Part shown: positions 7,255 through 15,217 of the stretch, piece by piece
Layout: every line of letters starts with the position of its first letter
Numbering within the stretch: the stretch's first letter is position 1
Source of the DNA: Ignavibacteriales bacterium CG12_big_fil_rev_8_21_14_0_65_30_8
Lineage (GTDB): Bacteria; Bacteroidota; Ignavibacteria; Ignavibacteriales; Ignavibacteriaceae
Reading direction: 5' to 3'
Assembly: GCA_002783525.1 (NCBI GenBank)
Contig: PFGS01000248.1
Span: 1-15,323, forward strand
DNA length: 15,323 nucleotides
The notes under the pieces: generated by a model
Seen by the model: only the letters and a program-made list of their open reading frames with translations
The model's database searches: none
What the model was told of the DNA's origin: nothing
Made by a program: the position numbers and the translations under genes

Positions 7255-8241
7255 TTAGTTTTTTATGAATTCAGTTTTATTATAAACATTATATGTCCCT
7301 CTAAATTTTCTCCATAAAGAAATTAATAATGATTTCAGATTTAAGTTATAATTAAGATTTTCATCCGGAATTATATTCTTGTCTAATTTTAAGATCTCAT
7401 TTTTAATTTCATCCAACAATAAAATATAAGGTTTATAAAAATAATCTCTAACCTGGTTTGATAAAAATCTTCTTCCTAATTCAATAATATTATTTTTATA
7501 CAATCTTAAATAATGAAAATGGTAAAATATAACTTTAAAATCTTTACCTGATTTAATTTCCTTACAATAAAGAGATTTGTTTTTATTAAAAAATTTATAT
7601 TGCTGCACATTCCAGGCAGCAAGTCCACCACCTTGATTTTGCATAACATGAACTCCATCAAATCTTGTTGTCCAGTCATCAAGATAAAGCTGATCACCGA
7701 ATTTTCCGTCTTCAAATCTATTATAACACCATTCTATACATCTTTCTCGCCACCATTCAAGAGATTTTAAGCCATATTCATCATTTTTAAATGTTATGAA
7801 TTGGACACAATATTTACCACTTTTTTTAGATTTATCATATTTGGGTGAATATCTGTGTTCAGTAATTAGAATTGAGTTATCAGTAAGTTCATTAAAAATT
7901 GGTTCGGGTGATGAATAAAAATATAGGTCAGCATCTAAATACGTGCAACTATCAACTTTATATTTTTGTAAAACATATAAAATCGTTGATGATGTAGATG
8001 TCCAGCAATACTCAGCTTTTGTCCTTGATGATTTTACATTCAGCAATTCTTTATCTTCAAAATCTTTTAAACTAATAATAGTTGCTTTTTCAAGATTCAT
8101 TTTAGTTAAAATGTTAAAGCAAGTATTATCAAATGCAAAAATGTAAATGTGAAAATCATCACATACATTTTTTAATGACCTGTAAAGAGCTATGCCTCGA
8201 GACAGATAATTAGTATCAAATAAAGTGCAAAAATTATACAT
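7255..8241 (-). CDS. GT8-like glycosyltransferase (nucleotide-diphospho-sugar transferase)
   Basis: This 328-residue cytoplasmic protein, without a signal or clear transmembrane segment, looks like a GT-A fold glycosyltransferase related to GT8. It opens with YNFCTLFDTNYLSRGIALY, a typical first strand and donor-binding loop. The metal- and nucleotide-sugar-binding DxD occurs as YLDADLYF (Asp103, Asp105). FGDQLYLDDW (181-190) and a late FYHFHYL (239-245) fit acceptor- and metal-binding positions of this group. A Lys-rich, less conserved tail follows from about residue 270. It would add one sugar to a glycan or lipid-linked intermediate; donor and acceptor cannot be told from sequence. Its ATG overlaps the stop of the upstream methyltransferase by 8 bases, and its TAA immediately precedes the fdtA ATG. 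Confidence 0.8.
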   Translation of the reverse strand: MYNFCTLFDTNYLSRGIALYRSLKNVCDDFHIYIFAFDNTCFNILTKMNLEKATIISLKDFEDKELLNVKSSRTKAEYCWTSTSSTILYVLQKYKVDSCTYLDADLYFYSSPEPIFNELTDNSILITEHRYSPKYDKSKKSGKYCVQFITFKNDEYGLKSLEWWRERCIEWCYNRFEDGKFGDQLYLDDWTTRFDGVHVMQNQGGGLAAWNVQQYKFFNKNKSLYCKEIKSGKDFKVIFYHFHYLRLYKNNIIELGRRFLSNQVRDYFYKPYILLLDEIKNEILKLDKNIIPDENLNYNLNLKSLLISLWRKFRGTYNVYNKTEFIKN

Positions 8242-8950
8242 CTTTTACCTTTTCTGCTAAAACAACATTATCTAAAAATATGTCATCATTTTTAGGAAGA
8301 ATAAGTGTAAAGATAATTGCTAAAATATTTGATGGAGTCATTATCAAAAGTGTTAGTATTTGTCTTAAGAGATTGTATTTAACTGAAATTTTATAAACAT
8401 AAGCGTTAAATAATTGAAACACAGCAGATATATTATTCAAACTTTTAATATGCTTTATTATTTTGAAACCATTTTTCTCTAAAATATCTTTTAATCCAAA
8501 GGATGAATATCTACCGTAATCAAAAGGCTGTTCGTGTTCATCCCAGATAAAAGGAACAGTTAAAAGTAATTTACCATTTGATTTTAATACTCTGTTTATT
8601 TCAGCTAAAAATTGCTGTGGATTAAATACGTGTTCTAAAACTTGGCTGGTAATAACGGAATCAAATTCATTATCTGAAAAAGGTATTTTATCTCCTTTAT
8701 AAAATATGTCAACACTTTTTTCTTCTTTATTAATAGTATTTTCTACTTCAAGACCAATATATTCAGTTGAATTAAAATACCTCTCATACGGTTTAGTTCC
8801 ACATCCAACATCAAGTGTTTTGCCGGTAATTTCCTTACTTATTTTCTTAATATTATTTAATAAAGCTTTCCTTGTTAAATAAAAAGGATTAATAAATACA
8901 CCTAATATTCCAGGTTCAAATTGTTGTTTTAATATTATTTTTCTAAACAT
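8234..8950 (-). CDS. Class I SAM-dependent methyltransferase with hydrophobic C-terminus
   Basis: This 238-residue protein is a Rossmann-fold methyltransferase of the Methyltransf_11 type. Motif I is LDVGCGT (46-52), an acidic Glu follows in IGLEV, and later strands include FDSVITSQVLEHV (97-109) and GKLLLTVPF (126-134). The segment WDEHEQPFDYGRYSS (136-150) is usual in methyltransferases of surface-glycan loci. Residues about 195-219 are hydrophobic and could hold the protein at the inner membrane. I chose the ATG at 8948-8950; an upstream TTG at 8975-8977 would add nine residues but lacks a ribosome-binding site and would lengthen the overlap with the previous gene to 35 bases. With the ATG the overlap is 8 bases, the same as at this gene's other end. 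An AAAGGA lies about 12 bases upstream of the ATG. The acceptor is unknown; a sugar hydroxyl is likely from context. Confidence 0.85.
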   Translation of the reverse strand: MFRKIILKQQFEPGILGVFINPFYLTRKALLNNIKKISKEITGKTLDVGCGTKPYERYFNSTEYIGLEVENTINKEEKSVDIFYKGDKIPFSDNEFDSVITSQVLEHVFNPQQFLAEINRVLKSNGKLLLTVPFIWDEHEQPFDYGRYSSFGLKDILEKNGFKIIKHIKSLNNISAVFQLFNAYVYKISVKYNLLRQILTLLIMTPSNILAIIFTLILPKNDDIFLDNVVLAEKVKDV

Positions 8951-9623
8951 CTGTAGTATCAATCCTTTGAGTAACAAAAATAGAGATATATTGAAATAGA
9001 TTCGGAAACATTTTCATTAACAAGCACTTTAGAATATTACTTGGCTTTACAATTTCTTGCTTAATTATTTTTAAGTCCTTCATGCTGTATATAAGTTCTT
9101 TGAAATCTTTAATTGATAATTGATGTATGTGCCCGGTATTATACCAATTATAACCAAATAGCATAGAGTCCGGCATTTTACCTTTGAACAACAGCTGTAA
9201 TCTGTTTTTATAAAAACCAAAATTCGGAAATGATATTATTTGAAACTTTGAAATTCTTTTCATCTCATTTAAAAGAACTTCAGGATAATTAACCATTTGA
9301 ATAGTTACATTACAAATAGAATAATCAAAGGTATTATTTTTAAAAGGTAATTTTTCGTCGATTTTGTGTTTAATTACATCAAGACCTTTTTGTAAACTAG
9401 AAGAGACACCGCTTTCTGAAATTTCCACTCCTTTGCAAATTGCATTTTTTTCATCTTCAATTCTTTTTAATAATGTACCGTCACCACAACCTAAATCAAT
9501 TATCTTAACATCTTTTGGAATTAAGTTTATTATTATATCATATTCTTGTCTTTCTGAATTTGTTGTGTTGTTGTAATTATAATCTCGGTTATCTTGAAAA
9601 TTAGGATCATCAATTGAATGCAT
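8943..9623 (-). CDS. MetW-like SAM-dependent methyltransferase
   Basis: This 226-residue cytoplasmic protein matches the MetW family by pattern: DLGCGDGTLLKRI (43-55), GVEISESGV (65-73), a GLDVIKHKIDE stretch, SFPNFG (131-136), RLQLLFKGKMPDS and WYNTGHIHQLS (160-170). In Proteobacteria MetW is encoded beside metX and assists methionine biosynthesis. Here there is no metX, and the gene sits between a glycosyltransferase and another methyltransferase, so a glycan-related methyl transfer is more likely; I therefore give no gene symbol. An Asn-rich N-terminal extension (residues 1-25) precedes the core. Its start overlaps the previous gene's TAA by one base (TAATG). Its stop lies inside the next gene. 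An alternative is that it keeps an O-acyltransferase-partner role with a distant MetX. Confidence 0.82.
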   Translation of the reverse strand: MHSIDDPNFQDNRDYNYNNTTNSERQEYDIIINLIPKDVKIIDLGCGDGTLLKRIEDEKNAICKGVEISESGVSSSLQKGLDVIKHKIDEKLPFKNNTFDYSICNVTIQMVNYPEVLLNEMKRISKFQIISFPNFGFYKNRLQLLFKGKMPDSMLFGYNWYNTGHIHQLSIKDFKELIYSMKDLKIIKQEIVKPSNILKCLLMKMFPNLFQYISIFVTQRIDTTDV

Positions 9624-10528
9624 TAATAATTCCCTAATAAAAATTTAATTTTTTTATAATATCTTTTTATGAAATTCGGTTTTATTGAAATGAAAAATTT
9701 TTCAATTTCTTTTTTAACTAATATATTTTCTTCAATAGGAATATTTATTAGTTCTATTGGTTTTTGATATATGTCAGTATCATAAATTAATGTTTTCTTC
9801 ATATGAGTGCTGTCACCACTCACTCCAATATTTTTAACAAGAGATTTTCCTGGGTTTAGTGTTAATTTATTTTGAAGAAAAGCAGAAGCATGCCATCTGA
9901 TCGCCCAAGAATTTATTTCTCCATTTATTTGTCTCTTTAACATTTTAATATTATTTGTAGTACCGTTATAATCAAAATAATAAGACAGTTTCTTTTCTTT
10001 TAGTTTATTTAATAATACTTTTCCATCTTTTTCAAATGTATCCCACTGATCTTTCCACGTTGCCCATCCCCAACAATCTGTACCTTTCAAAAAAAATGTT
10101 TCAGGTAATTTATTTTTTATAGGATATACATATCCGTGAATACTTATTACTCTGTTTTCATTTTCAAATTTTTCTAATCCTTCGTTCATAAATTGCAAAA
10201 AATATTTTGAAGTGATTAGATCATCTTCAAGAACTATGACTTTACCATAAGCATTTATTATCTCAGTAACACCCTTTATAATAGATTCAGCTAGACCAAG
10301 ATTATTTTCACGATTAATTATATGAACTTTTTTAAATCCTTCAATTGTATTGATATAATTACGTACTTCATTAACATGTAAAATATCATTCTCATCTTTA
10401 GCAGCATCAGAAAAAATAAATAATTCACTTTCTTTAGAATATAAATTATCCAATAATGCAGTCACCGTTTTTTTTGTTAAATCCAGTCTTTTATAAACAA
10501 AAAGACAAATTGGTGCTAATAGTGTCAC
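9623..10528 (-). CDS. Glycosyltransferase with LEDD motif (GT-A fold, GT2-like)
   Basis: This 301-residue cytoplasmic protein resembles bacterial GT-A glycosyltransferases often annotated as HlpA-like or GT2/GT13-like. It starts with PICLFVYKRLDLTKKTV, the usual first strand and helix, followed by FIFSDAAKD (38-46) and NRENNLGLAESIIKGV (72-87). The DxD-equivalent is VLEDDL (99-104). WGWATW (153-158), SWAIRW (207-212) and a late NIGVSGDSTH (233-242) are hallmarks of this subgroup. The donor and acceptor are unknown. The start is a GTG (10526-10528) preceded at 7 bases by AAGG, one of the few good ribosome-binding sites here, which supports this start. The upstream fkbM-like stop is 2 bases away. 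Its TAA shares one base with the MetW-like start. Confidence 0.82.
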   Translation of the reverse strand: MTLLAPICLFVYKRLDLTKKTVTALLDNLYSKESELFIFSDAAKDENDILHVNEVRNYINTIEGFKKVHIINRENNLGLAESIIKGVTEIINAYGKVIVLEDDLITSKYFLQFMNEGLEKFENENRVISIHGYVYPIKNKLPETFFLKGTDCWGWATWKDQWDTFEKDGKVLLNKLKEKKLSYYFDYNGTTNNIKMLKRQINGEINSWAIRWHASAFLQNKLTLNPGKSLVKNIGVSGDSTHMKKTLIYDTDIYQKPIELINIPIEENILVKKEIEKFFISIKPNFIKRYYKKIKFLLGNY

Positions 10529-10530
10529 TG

Positions 10531-11244
10531 TTATGCCTTAATATTTTTAAAGAATACTGTATTCATTGTTTTAGCAAAGATTTCATAACCCTTTTCTTTC
10601 ATATATAATGTTAATTCGGAATTTCCTTTAAATTGATTTGAATATTCTAAATCTTCTATTAAAACTAAAGTAGGTCTGTACTTATTCCAATTATTTGATT
10701 TTAATACTTTAAAATCAAAACCCTCAACATCTATAGTTAAAAAATCAATAGTATTAACATTAGATGGTAAATGTTTTATTAATATGTCTTCAAGTTTAAT
10801 AGAATTTAGAAAAACTTTTTTTTCTAATTTATAATTATGGTTTAGTAAATATTCTAATCTTGTTTTGTTTAGAAAACCACTAACAGCTGGTTCATTTAAA
10901 ATATAGAAAGTTAATTTGGAATTACTATCTGATACCGGAGCTTCTATATTAATATCTCTAGGACGTAATTTATCAAAAATATTCATACTTCCTGGTCTTG
11001 CATCTATATTTATACCAGCCCAACCCATTTTATATAATTTATAAGTATTTGAAAATCTTTTAGGATGATATGCCCCTACATCTATATAAAATCCTTTTTT
11101 TTTATTTTCGAAAAATCTGCTTAATATTAAATCCTCACCTTCCTGTGAAAACGATTTTTGAACTACAGAAATTGAAAATGTATGATAGTATGCTATACAT
11201 TTATCATATATATTTTCTGGTAAAACCTTTTTTAATAAACTCAT
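10531..11244 (-). CDS. FkbM-family methyltransferase
   Basis: This 237-residue protein is an FkbM-type SAM-dependent O-methyltransferase. SQEGEDLILSRFF (33-45) is the typical entry segment. The SAM-binding motif I reads FYIDVGAYHP (52-61), followed by WAGINIDARPG (75-85), the post-motif acidic Asp at 81, and VSDSNSKLTFYI. TIDFLTIDVEG (165-175) and RPTLVLIEDLE (190-200) complete the conserved core. Family members methylate sugar hydroxyls in macrolides and many bacterial polysaccharides, which suits the glycan operon. It begins at ATG 11242-11244, 40 bases after the flippase gene, without a Shine-Dalgarno sequence, and ends 2 bases before the next glycosyltransferase. There is no membrane segment. 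Confidence 0.88.
   Translation of the reverse strand: MSLLKKVLPENIYDKCIAYYHTFSISVVQKSFSQEGEDLILSRFFENKKKGFYIDVGAYHPKRFSNTYKLYKMGWAGINIDARPGSMNIFDKLRPRDINIEAPVSDSNSKLTFYILNEPAVSGFLNKTRLEYLLNHNYKLEKKVFLNSIKLEDILIKHLPSNVNTIDFLTIDVEGFDFKVLKSNNWNKYRPTLVLIEDLEYSNQFKGNSELTLYMKEKGYEIFAKTMNTVFFKNIKA
10536..10539 (-). promoter_or_regulatory. Ribosome-binding site for the GTG-started glycosyltransferase
   Basis: AAGG on the minus strand lies 7 bases upstream of the GTG at 10526-10528 and inside the last codons of the upstream gene. It is notable because most starts in this window have no such sequence; it supports the non-ATG start. Confidence 0.55.
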
Positions 11245-11284
11245 TAAATTCTAGTTAATTATTAAATAACTAAATAATTATGAA

Positions 11285-12613
11285 TCATTTTCTTAATCTG
11301 GTAAAAATGTCTACAAACAAAATTGCCTTGAACATCATAAGTGATTGTTCCCTTGTTGCTTTAGTGAAGAATATAGAAAAAGTAGCTGCCGAATATGAAA
11401 CAAGTGTTGCAACCGCTGCACCTGTGATTCCATAAAATGGGATTAAAATTAAATTTAATATTACATTTATTATCATTCCCAAAAAAGTTTTATAAAAAGA
11501 AATTTTTGTAAAATTTTCTGCTATCAGATATTGACTATTTGCAACTCCAAGAAATACTGCAACACCGGCCCAAATGTAAATTATTAAAACAGATACAGCA
11601 GGGGTAAATTCTGGACTATAAAGAATCAGAATTACATCCTTGGCAAGAAATGTAGTAATTACAGCAATACCTATTGATGACCATGCTAGTAAGTCATATA
11701 GTTTCTGCATTCTATTTTTATACAAATTCTCGCTTACTTTTTTTGCATATATAATAGCCGGAAATAATGATGTTGTAATTATCATCGGTAAAAAATACCA
11801 GGCTTCACATAACCTTACGGCTGAAGCATAGAAACCTACTTCAGAATCATTAAGCATTTGTTTAATCATTACCTGATCAATTTTCATATAAATTGTTATA
11901 ACTATCCCTGAAAGCATAAGAGGCCATGAATCAATTAATAATGTTTTTGCAATATTTTTATTAAATCTCCAAGAAAATATTTTTAAACTTTTACTTTTGT
12001 ACATTACAATGTATCCAATAGCAAGAAAGAGATATTCAAAAGTTGTAAAAATTACAAAGCTTATTAGTGAAGCTTCAAAATAAATTAGTAATAATTTAAT
12101 TATTGAAGTGATTATGAAAGATGTTGATTGAACAATTACAGAATTTTTAGATTGTACTTTTGACTGGAAAAAAAAATCTATAATATTTAATGTTTGAAAA
12201 ATGGGTGTTGCTGCAATTATAAAGATTAACAGATTTGTTAGAGAAGTGTGAGAAGTAAAAATAATTGCTATTGCTAATAAAAGTATAGAAAAAATTGCCC
12301 CAACTAATTTTAATATAAAGCTAGATCCAAGCAGATCATTTCTTAGATCAGGCTTTTTAACAAGTTCTCGTAATAAAATAGAATCAAGACCCAATGTAGC
12401 AATTGCAGTAAAAAGTCCTGTAAAACTTAAGACATAAGAATATATACCGAAATTTTTTGGTCCTAAATAATTTGTAATTGAAATGATTACAAAAGCACCT
12501 AATACCACTCTAATAATTTTTTCAAAAAATAACCAAGACGTATTATTAAAATATTTTTTAAATGCGGCAGAGCTAAAATTTATTTTAGTATCTATTTTTT
12601 CAAATTCTTCCAA
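11285..12613 (-). CDS. Wzx-like polysaccharide flippase (MOP superfamily)
   Basis: This 442-residue multipass inner-membrane protein of the oligosaccharide flippase family would move polyprenyl-linked glycan units from the cytoplasmic to the periplasmic side. About twelve hydrophobic segments are visible. Typical signatures are SWLFFEKIIRVVLGAFV (26-42), NYLGPKNFGIYSYVLSF (48-64), LGLDSILLRELV, a central SWPLMLSGIVITIYMKIDQVMI, and GVANSQYLIAE in the second half. The first 25 residues form a short charged cytoplasmic leader. The start is a TTG (12611-12613), the only ordinary start codon between the previous gene's stop and the first membrane helix; there is no ATG in frame until well inside the protein, and no Shine-Dalgarno sequence, so the exact start is less certain than the gene. 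It follows the YfhO-like gene by 29 bases. Confidence 0.9.
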   Translation of the reverse strand: MEEFEKIDTKINFSSAAFKKYFNNTSWLFFEKIIRVVLGAFVIISITNYLGPKNFGIYSYVLSFTGLFTAIATLGLDSILLRELVKKPDLRNDLLGSSFILKLVGAIFSILLLAIAIIFTSHTSLTNLLIFIIAATPIFQTLNIIDFFFQSKVQSKNSVIVQSTSFIITSIIKLLLIYFEASLISFVIFTTFEYLFLAIGYIVMYKSKSLKIFSWRFNKNIAKTLLIDSWPLMLSGIVITIYMKIDQVMIKQMLNDSEVGFYASAVRLCEAWYFLPMIITTSLFPAIIYAKKVSENLYKNRMQKLYDLLAWSSIGIAVITTFLAKDVILILYSPEFTPAVSVLIIYIWAGVAVFLGVANSQYLIAENFTKISFYKTFLGMIINVILNLILIPFYGITGAAVATLVSYSAATFSIFFTKATREQSLMMFKAILFVDIFTRLRK

Positions 12614-12642
12614 TAGTTTTTTAGAGATTAATGAAAAAAAAT

Positions 12643-15180
12643 TTATTTAATAATCTTTTTCCTATACCAAATTGAAAAGAACAATCCTAAAACTACTAAA
12701 GTACTTAAAATTAGAGCTATATATTTAGTAATAAAAAATGTTGTTGGGGCATATATAAATTCAATTGAATGTTTACCTTTTGGAATTATAGCTCCCATAA
12801 AACCATAATTTGCTTGGTAAAGTTTTTCTTCTTTATTATCAATATAAATTTTCCAACCGGTAGGAATATATGTATTGCCTAAAAAGAGGAAATTTTTCCC
12901 GGATGCATTTACATCCAGCTTGATTGATTCATCGTTGTACTCAATTATCTTTGAATATGTTGTGGAATCTGGTTTCTCTATTTTTATATTTCCAATGTTT
13001 GCAAAAGCTAATTTTTTAGGATTGAATGAATTGGTTTTTATATTGTTAAGTACTTCAATTCCTTCTTTATTTTGTACACTGTCTACAAAATACACTCTTG
13101 GCAGTGCATTTGTATTTTCATATAAATAAGTATTATCTGTATTATATATCTGTTTAAAACCACTAAAAGGTATAACATTATCAGTAACTAAATATTTAAC
13201 ATTAAGCATTCTCCAAAGTGTTTCGTTTACAGGGCCGACCACATCCATAATATCCTGATAGGTTCTTGGTTTTATTGCAGAGTATCCGTAAAAATCTTCT
13301 ACTAAAAAGGATACATGATAATTTGAGTTTTGTTTGAAAGAACCCAATGATCCGTCCTGTTTCAAATTAAATATTCTAAAGGGTGCTTGGTCATTAATAT
13401 TTTTTATTACTTTTATATAGGCAGGTTCAGAAAACTTATTTTCAATTTCGGGATTGTCTCTGTATTGTGCACCTCTGCTGTCAATTCTCCATAGATCAAA
13501 AACAGTAAATAAGATTAAAAGAACTACCCACATATCTTTGCTTAATTTATTATTTATATAAGCAAATGCTCCTCCAAATGATAATGCAAGTAAACCCATA
13601 GCAATTAATAAATCACCGGAAAACATTTCGCCCATATATGCAGATAGTGCATTAAACTGTTGTGACAATTGTGGCCTTGAGGTAGTTAAAGAAGCTGCAT
13701 AGTCATTTGCTCTTGCCGAAAACCAATTTGTTATTGCTGAATTAAATAAAACAGATATTAAAAAAAGTAATGCAAAAACAATTGAAATATTTTTAACCAA
13801 TTTAATTAATCTTTCATTTTTTTCATTCTTAAGTTCAATAATTTTTAATATTCCTAAGCCGGCTAATACCGGAAAACTAAGTTGTAATAATACTAATACC
13901 ATTGAAGGTACTCTAAATTTGTTAAAGTAAGGGAAGTAATAGAAAAATAGATCAAACAATGGAGAAAAGTTTTTACCAAATGATAAAATTAAAGCAAATG
14001 CAGAAAGAAGTGTTAAAAATTGTACAAATGGTTCTTTCCGTCTTGTATAAATACCAAACAAAGCGAAAAAGAAAACCAATACACCCATATACATTGCAAC
14101 ATCTACAAAGGGCATCTGACCAAAATATGTGTTTACTTCTACAGGCTGTCCTTTACTTAATTCACCTTTATAATTTGAATTGCCAAATCCATAAAATGAT
14201 GGTACAATGAATGTAGATATTTCTTCGGGTGAAAATGACCAACTTGTATGATAATTGTAATATTCACTTTCAGAATTTATCTTTTCATTAGATATTTTTT
14301 CAACAATACTTTCAGTACCTCTTGTTGAATATTGCATATATTCATAAACTTGAGATAAGTTATCTGATTGAATAAACAAAGAAATTAAGAAAGCTACAGC
14401 AAAAGAACCTGCTGTTTTTAAAATATTATTTTTTAATTCATAATCTTTTTTTAATAATGATCTTAAGAAATAATAAATAAAATAAATTGCGACTGCTAAT
14501 AATGAATAAAAAATAATTTGAACATGAAATCCTTGAATAAATAATTGGAGTGTGATAATTAATAGTAAAATATCAATTAAAGTTATTTTCTTTTGAAGTC
14601 TAATGATTAAAAGAAAAATTAATGGATACCAGCAAATTGCAGTTAATTTAGTAACGTGCCCTATAAATAAAAATACAATCAGTCCTGTGCTAAAAGCAGT
14701 GGATAAAGCAGTAAACAAACTGACTAAAGTATTTTTTGTTAAATATTTCATTAGCAAGAATGATGTAATTGCCAATATGATCAGATAGAAAGACCACATT
14801 GCATATTCGACACTAAAAAATGCTGTAAAAGCAGACCTAACTGCTGTTATTCCATCGTAAAAAAGATTGTACCAAGGAGCTTCAGTGCTTGTAGCGTAGG
14901 CAGGTATACCACAAAAAATATAAGGATTCCAAAGAGTAAAACCACCGCTATGGTTTTCTACATAAGTATGTAAACTTTTACTCGCAGTAATATCACTGGA
15001 TTGGAAAGTTTTACCTCCAAAATAAAGAGGGCTTAAGAAAATTAAGAACAGAATAATTATAATTAATATTACAGCAAGTAAGTGAAACTTATTAGGTAGA
15101 AAACTTTCCAGATCGAAAGAATTAAAAACACTCGGTTTGACTGATTTTTTATCGTTGGAAATTTTTTTTGATTTTGCCAT
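12643..15180 (-). CDS. YfhO-family multipass membrane protein (putative GT-C glycosyltransferase)
   Basis: This 845-residue protein fits the YfhO family in length and layout. A Lys-rich cytoplasmic N-terminus (1-30) precedes the first membrane helix (about 33-54). The following external loop has SSDI with Asp63 and WNPYIFCGIPAYA (84-96), typical of the family and in the place where GT-C enzymes keep a catalytic acid. About a dozen more helices run to about residue 565. A soluble, probably periplasmic domain (about 570-815) ends with the family signature YIPTGWKIYIDNK...GKHSIEFIYAP, and a final helix leads to YRKKIIK. In Firmicutes, YfhO homologues transfer sugars from polyprenyl phosphate to lipoteichoic acid together with a CsbB-type synthase and a flippase. 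A comparable surface-glycan role is inferred here; no CsbB or GtcA gene is visible. It starts at ATG 15178-15180, 37 bases after an upstream stop. Confidence 0.9.
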   Translation of the reverse strand: MAKSKKISNDKKSVKPSVFNSFDLESFLPNKFHLLAVILIIIILFLIFLSPLYFGGKTFQSSDITASKSLHTYVENHSGGFTLWNPYIFCGIPAYATSTEAPWYNLFYDGITAVRSAFTAFFSVEYAMWSFYLIILAITSFLLMKYLTKNTLVSLFTALSTAFSTGLIVFLFIGHVTKLTAICWYPLIFLLIIRLQKKITLIDILLLIITLQLFIQGFHVQIIFYSLLAVAIYFIYYFLRSLLKKDYELKNNILKTAGSFAVAFLISLFIQSDNLSQVYEYMQYSTRGTESIVEKISNEKINSESEYYNYHTSWSFSPEEISTFIVPSFYGFGNSNYKGELSKGQPVEVNTYFGQMPFVDVAMYMGVLVFFFALFGIYTRRKEPFVQFLTLLSAFALILSFGKNFSPLFDLFFYYFPYFNKFRVPSMVLVLLQLSFPVLAGLGILKIIELKNEKNERLIKLVKNISIVFALLFLISVLFNSAITNWFSARANDYAASLTTSRPQLSQQFNALSAYMGEMFSGDLLIAMGLLALSFGGAFAYINNKLSKDMWVVLLILFTVFDLWRIDSRGAQYRDNPEIENKFSEPAYIKVIKNINDQAPFRIFNLKQDGSLGSFKQNSNYHVSFLVEDFYGYSAIKPRTYQDIMDVVGPVNETLWRMLNVKYLVTDNVIPFSGFKQIYNTDNTYLYENTNALPRVYFVDSVQNKEGIEVLNNIKTNSFNPKKLAFANIGNIKIEKPDSTTYSKIIEYNDESIKLDVNASGKNFLFLGNTYIPTGWKIYIDNKEEKLYQANYGFMGAIIPKGKHSIEFIYAPTTFFITKYIALILSTLVVLGLFFSIWYRKKIIK

Positions 15181-15217
15181 ATCTTAAATAACCTATAAAT
15201 ATTATTTTCTATTATAC

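Noticed and set aside
7506..7715. Minus-strand open frame of 69 codons inside the GT8-like gene in another frame.
   Set aside because: The GT8-like frame is long, motif-bearing and fits the operon junctions; the inner frame has no independent support.
8951..8977. Nine-residue N-terminal extension of the class I methyltransferase from a TTG at 8977.
   Set aside because: There is no ribosome-binding site before the TTG and it would give a 35-base overlap; the ATG at 8950 gives an 8-base overlap like the neighbouring junction.
11256..11280. Perfect inverted repeat TAATTATT / AATAATTA with a 9-base spacer between the flippase and FkbM-like genes.
   Set aside because: It is all A and T, lacks a T-tract on either side in the transcribed direction, and such repeats arise easily in DNA this AT-rich; not convincing as a terminator or operator.
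13959..14210. Plus-strand open frame of 83 codons opposite the YfhO-like gene.
   Set aside because: It is a shadow of the membrane protein's coding strand with low-complexity translation and no start signal.
15211..15216. Exact TATAAT on the minus strand 35 bases before the YfhO-like ATG.
   Set aside because: The hexamer 17 bases upstream is AAATTT, not a -35 box, and the preceding gene ends just upstream, so an operon-internal promoter cannot be supported.
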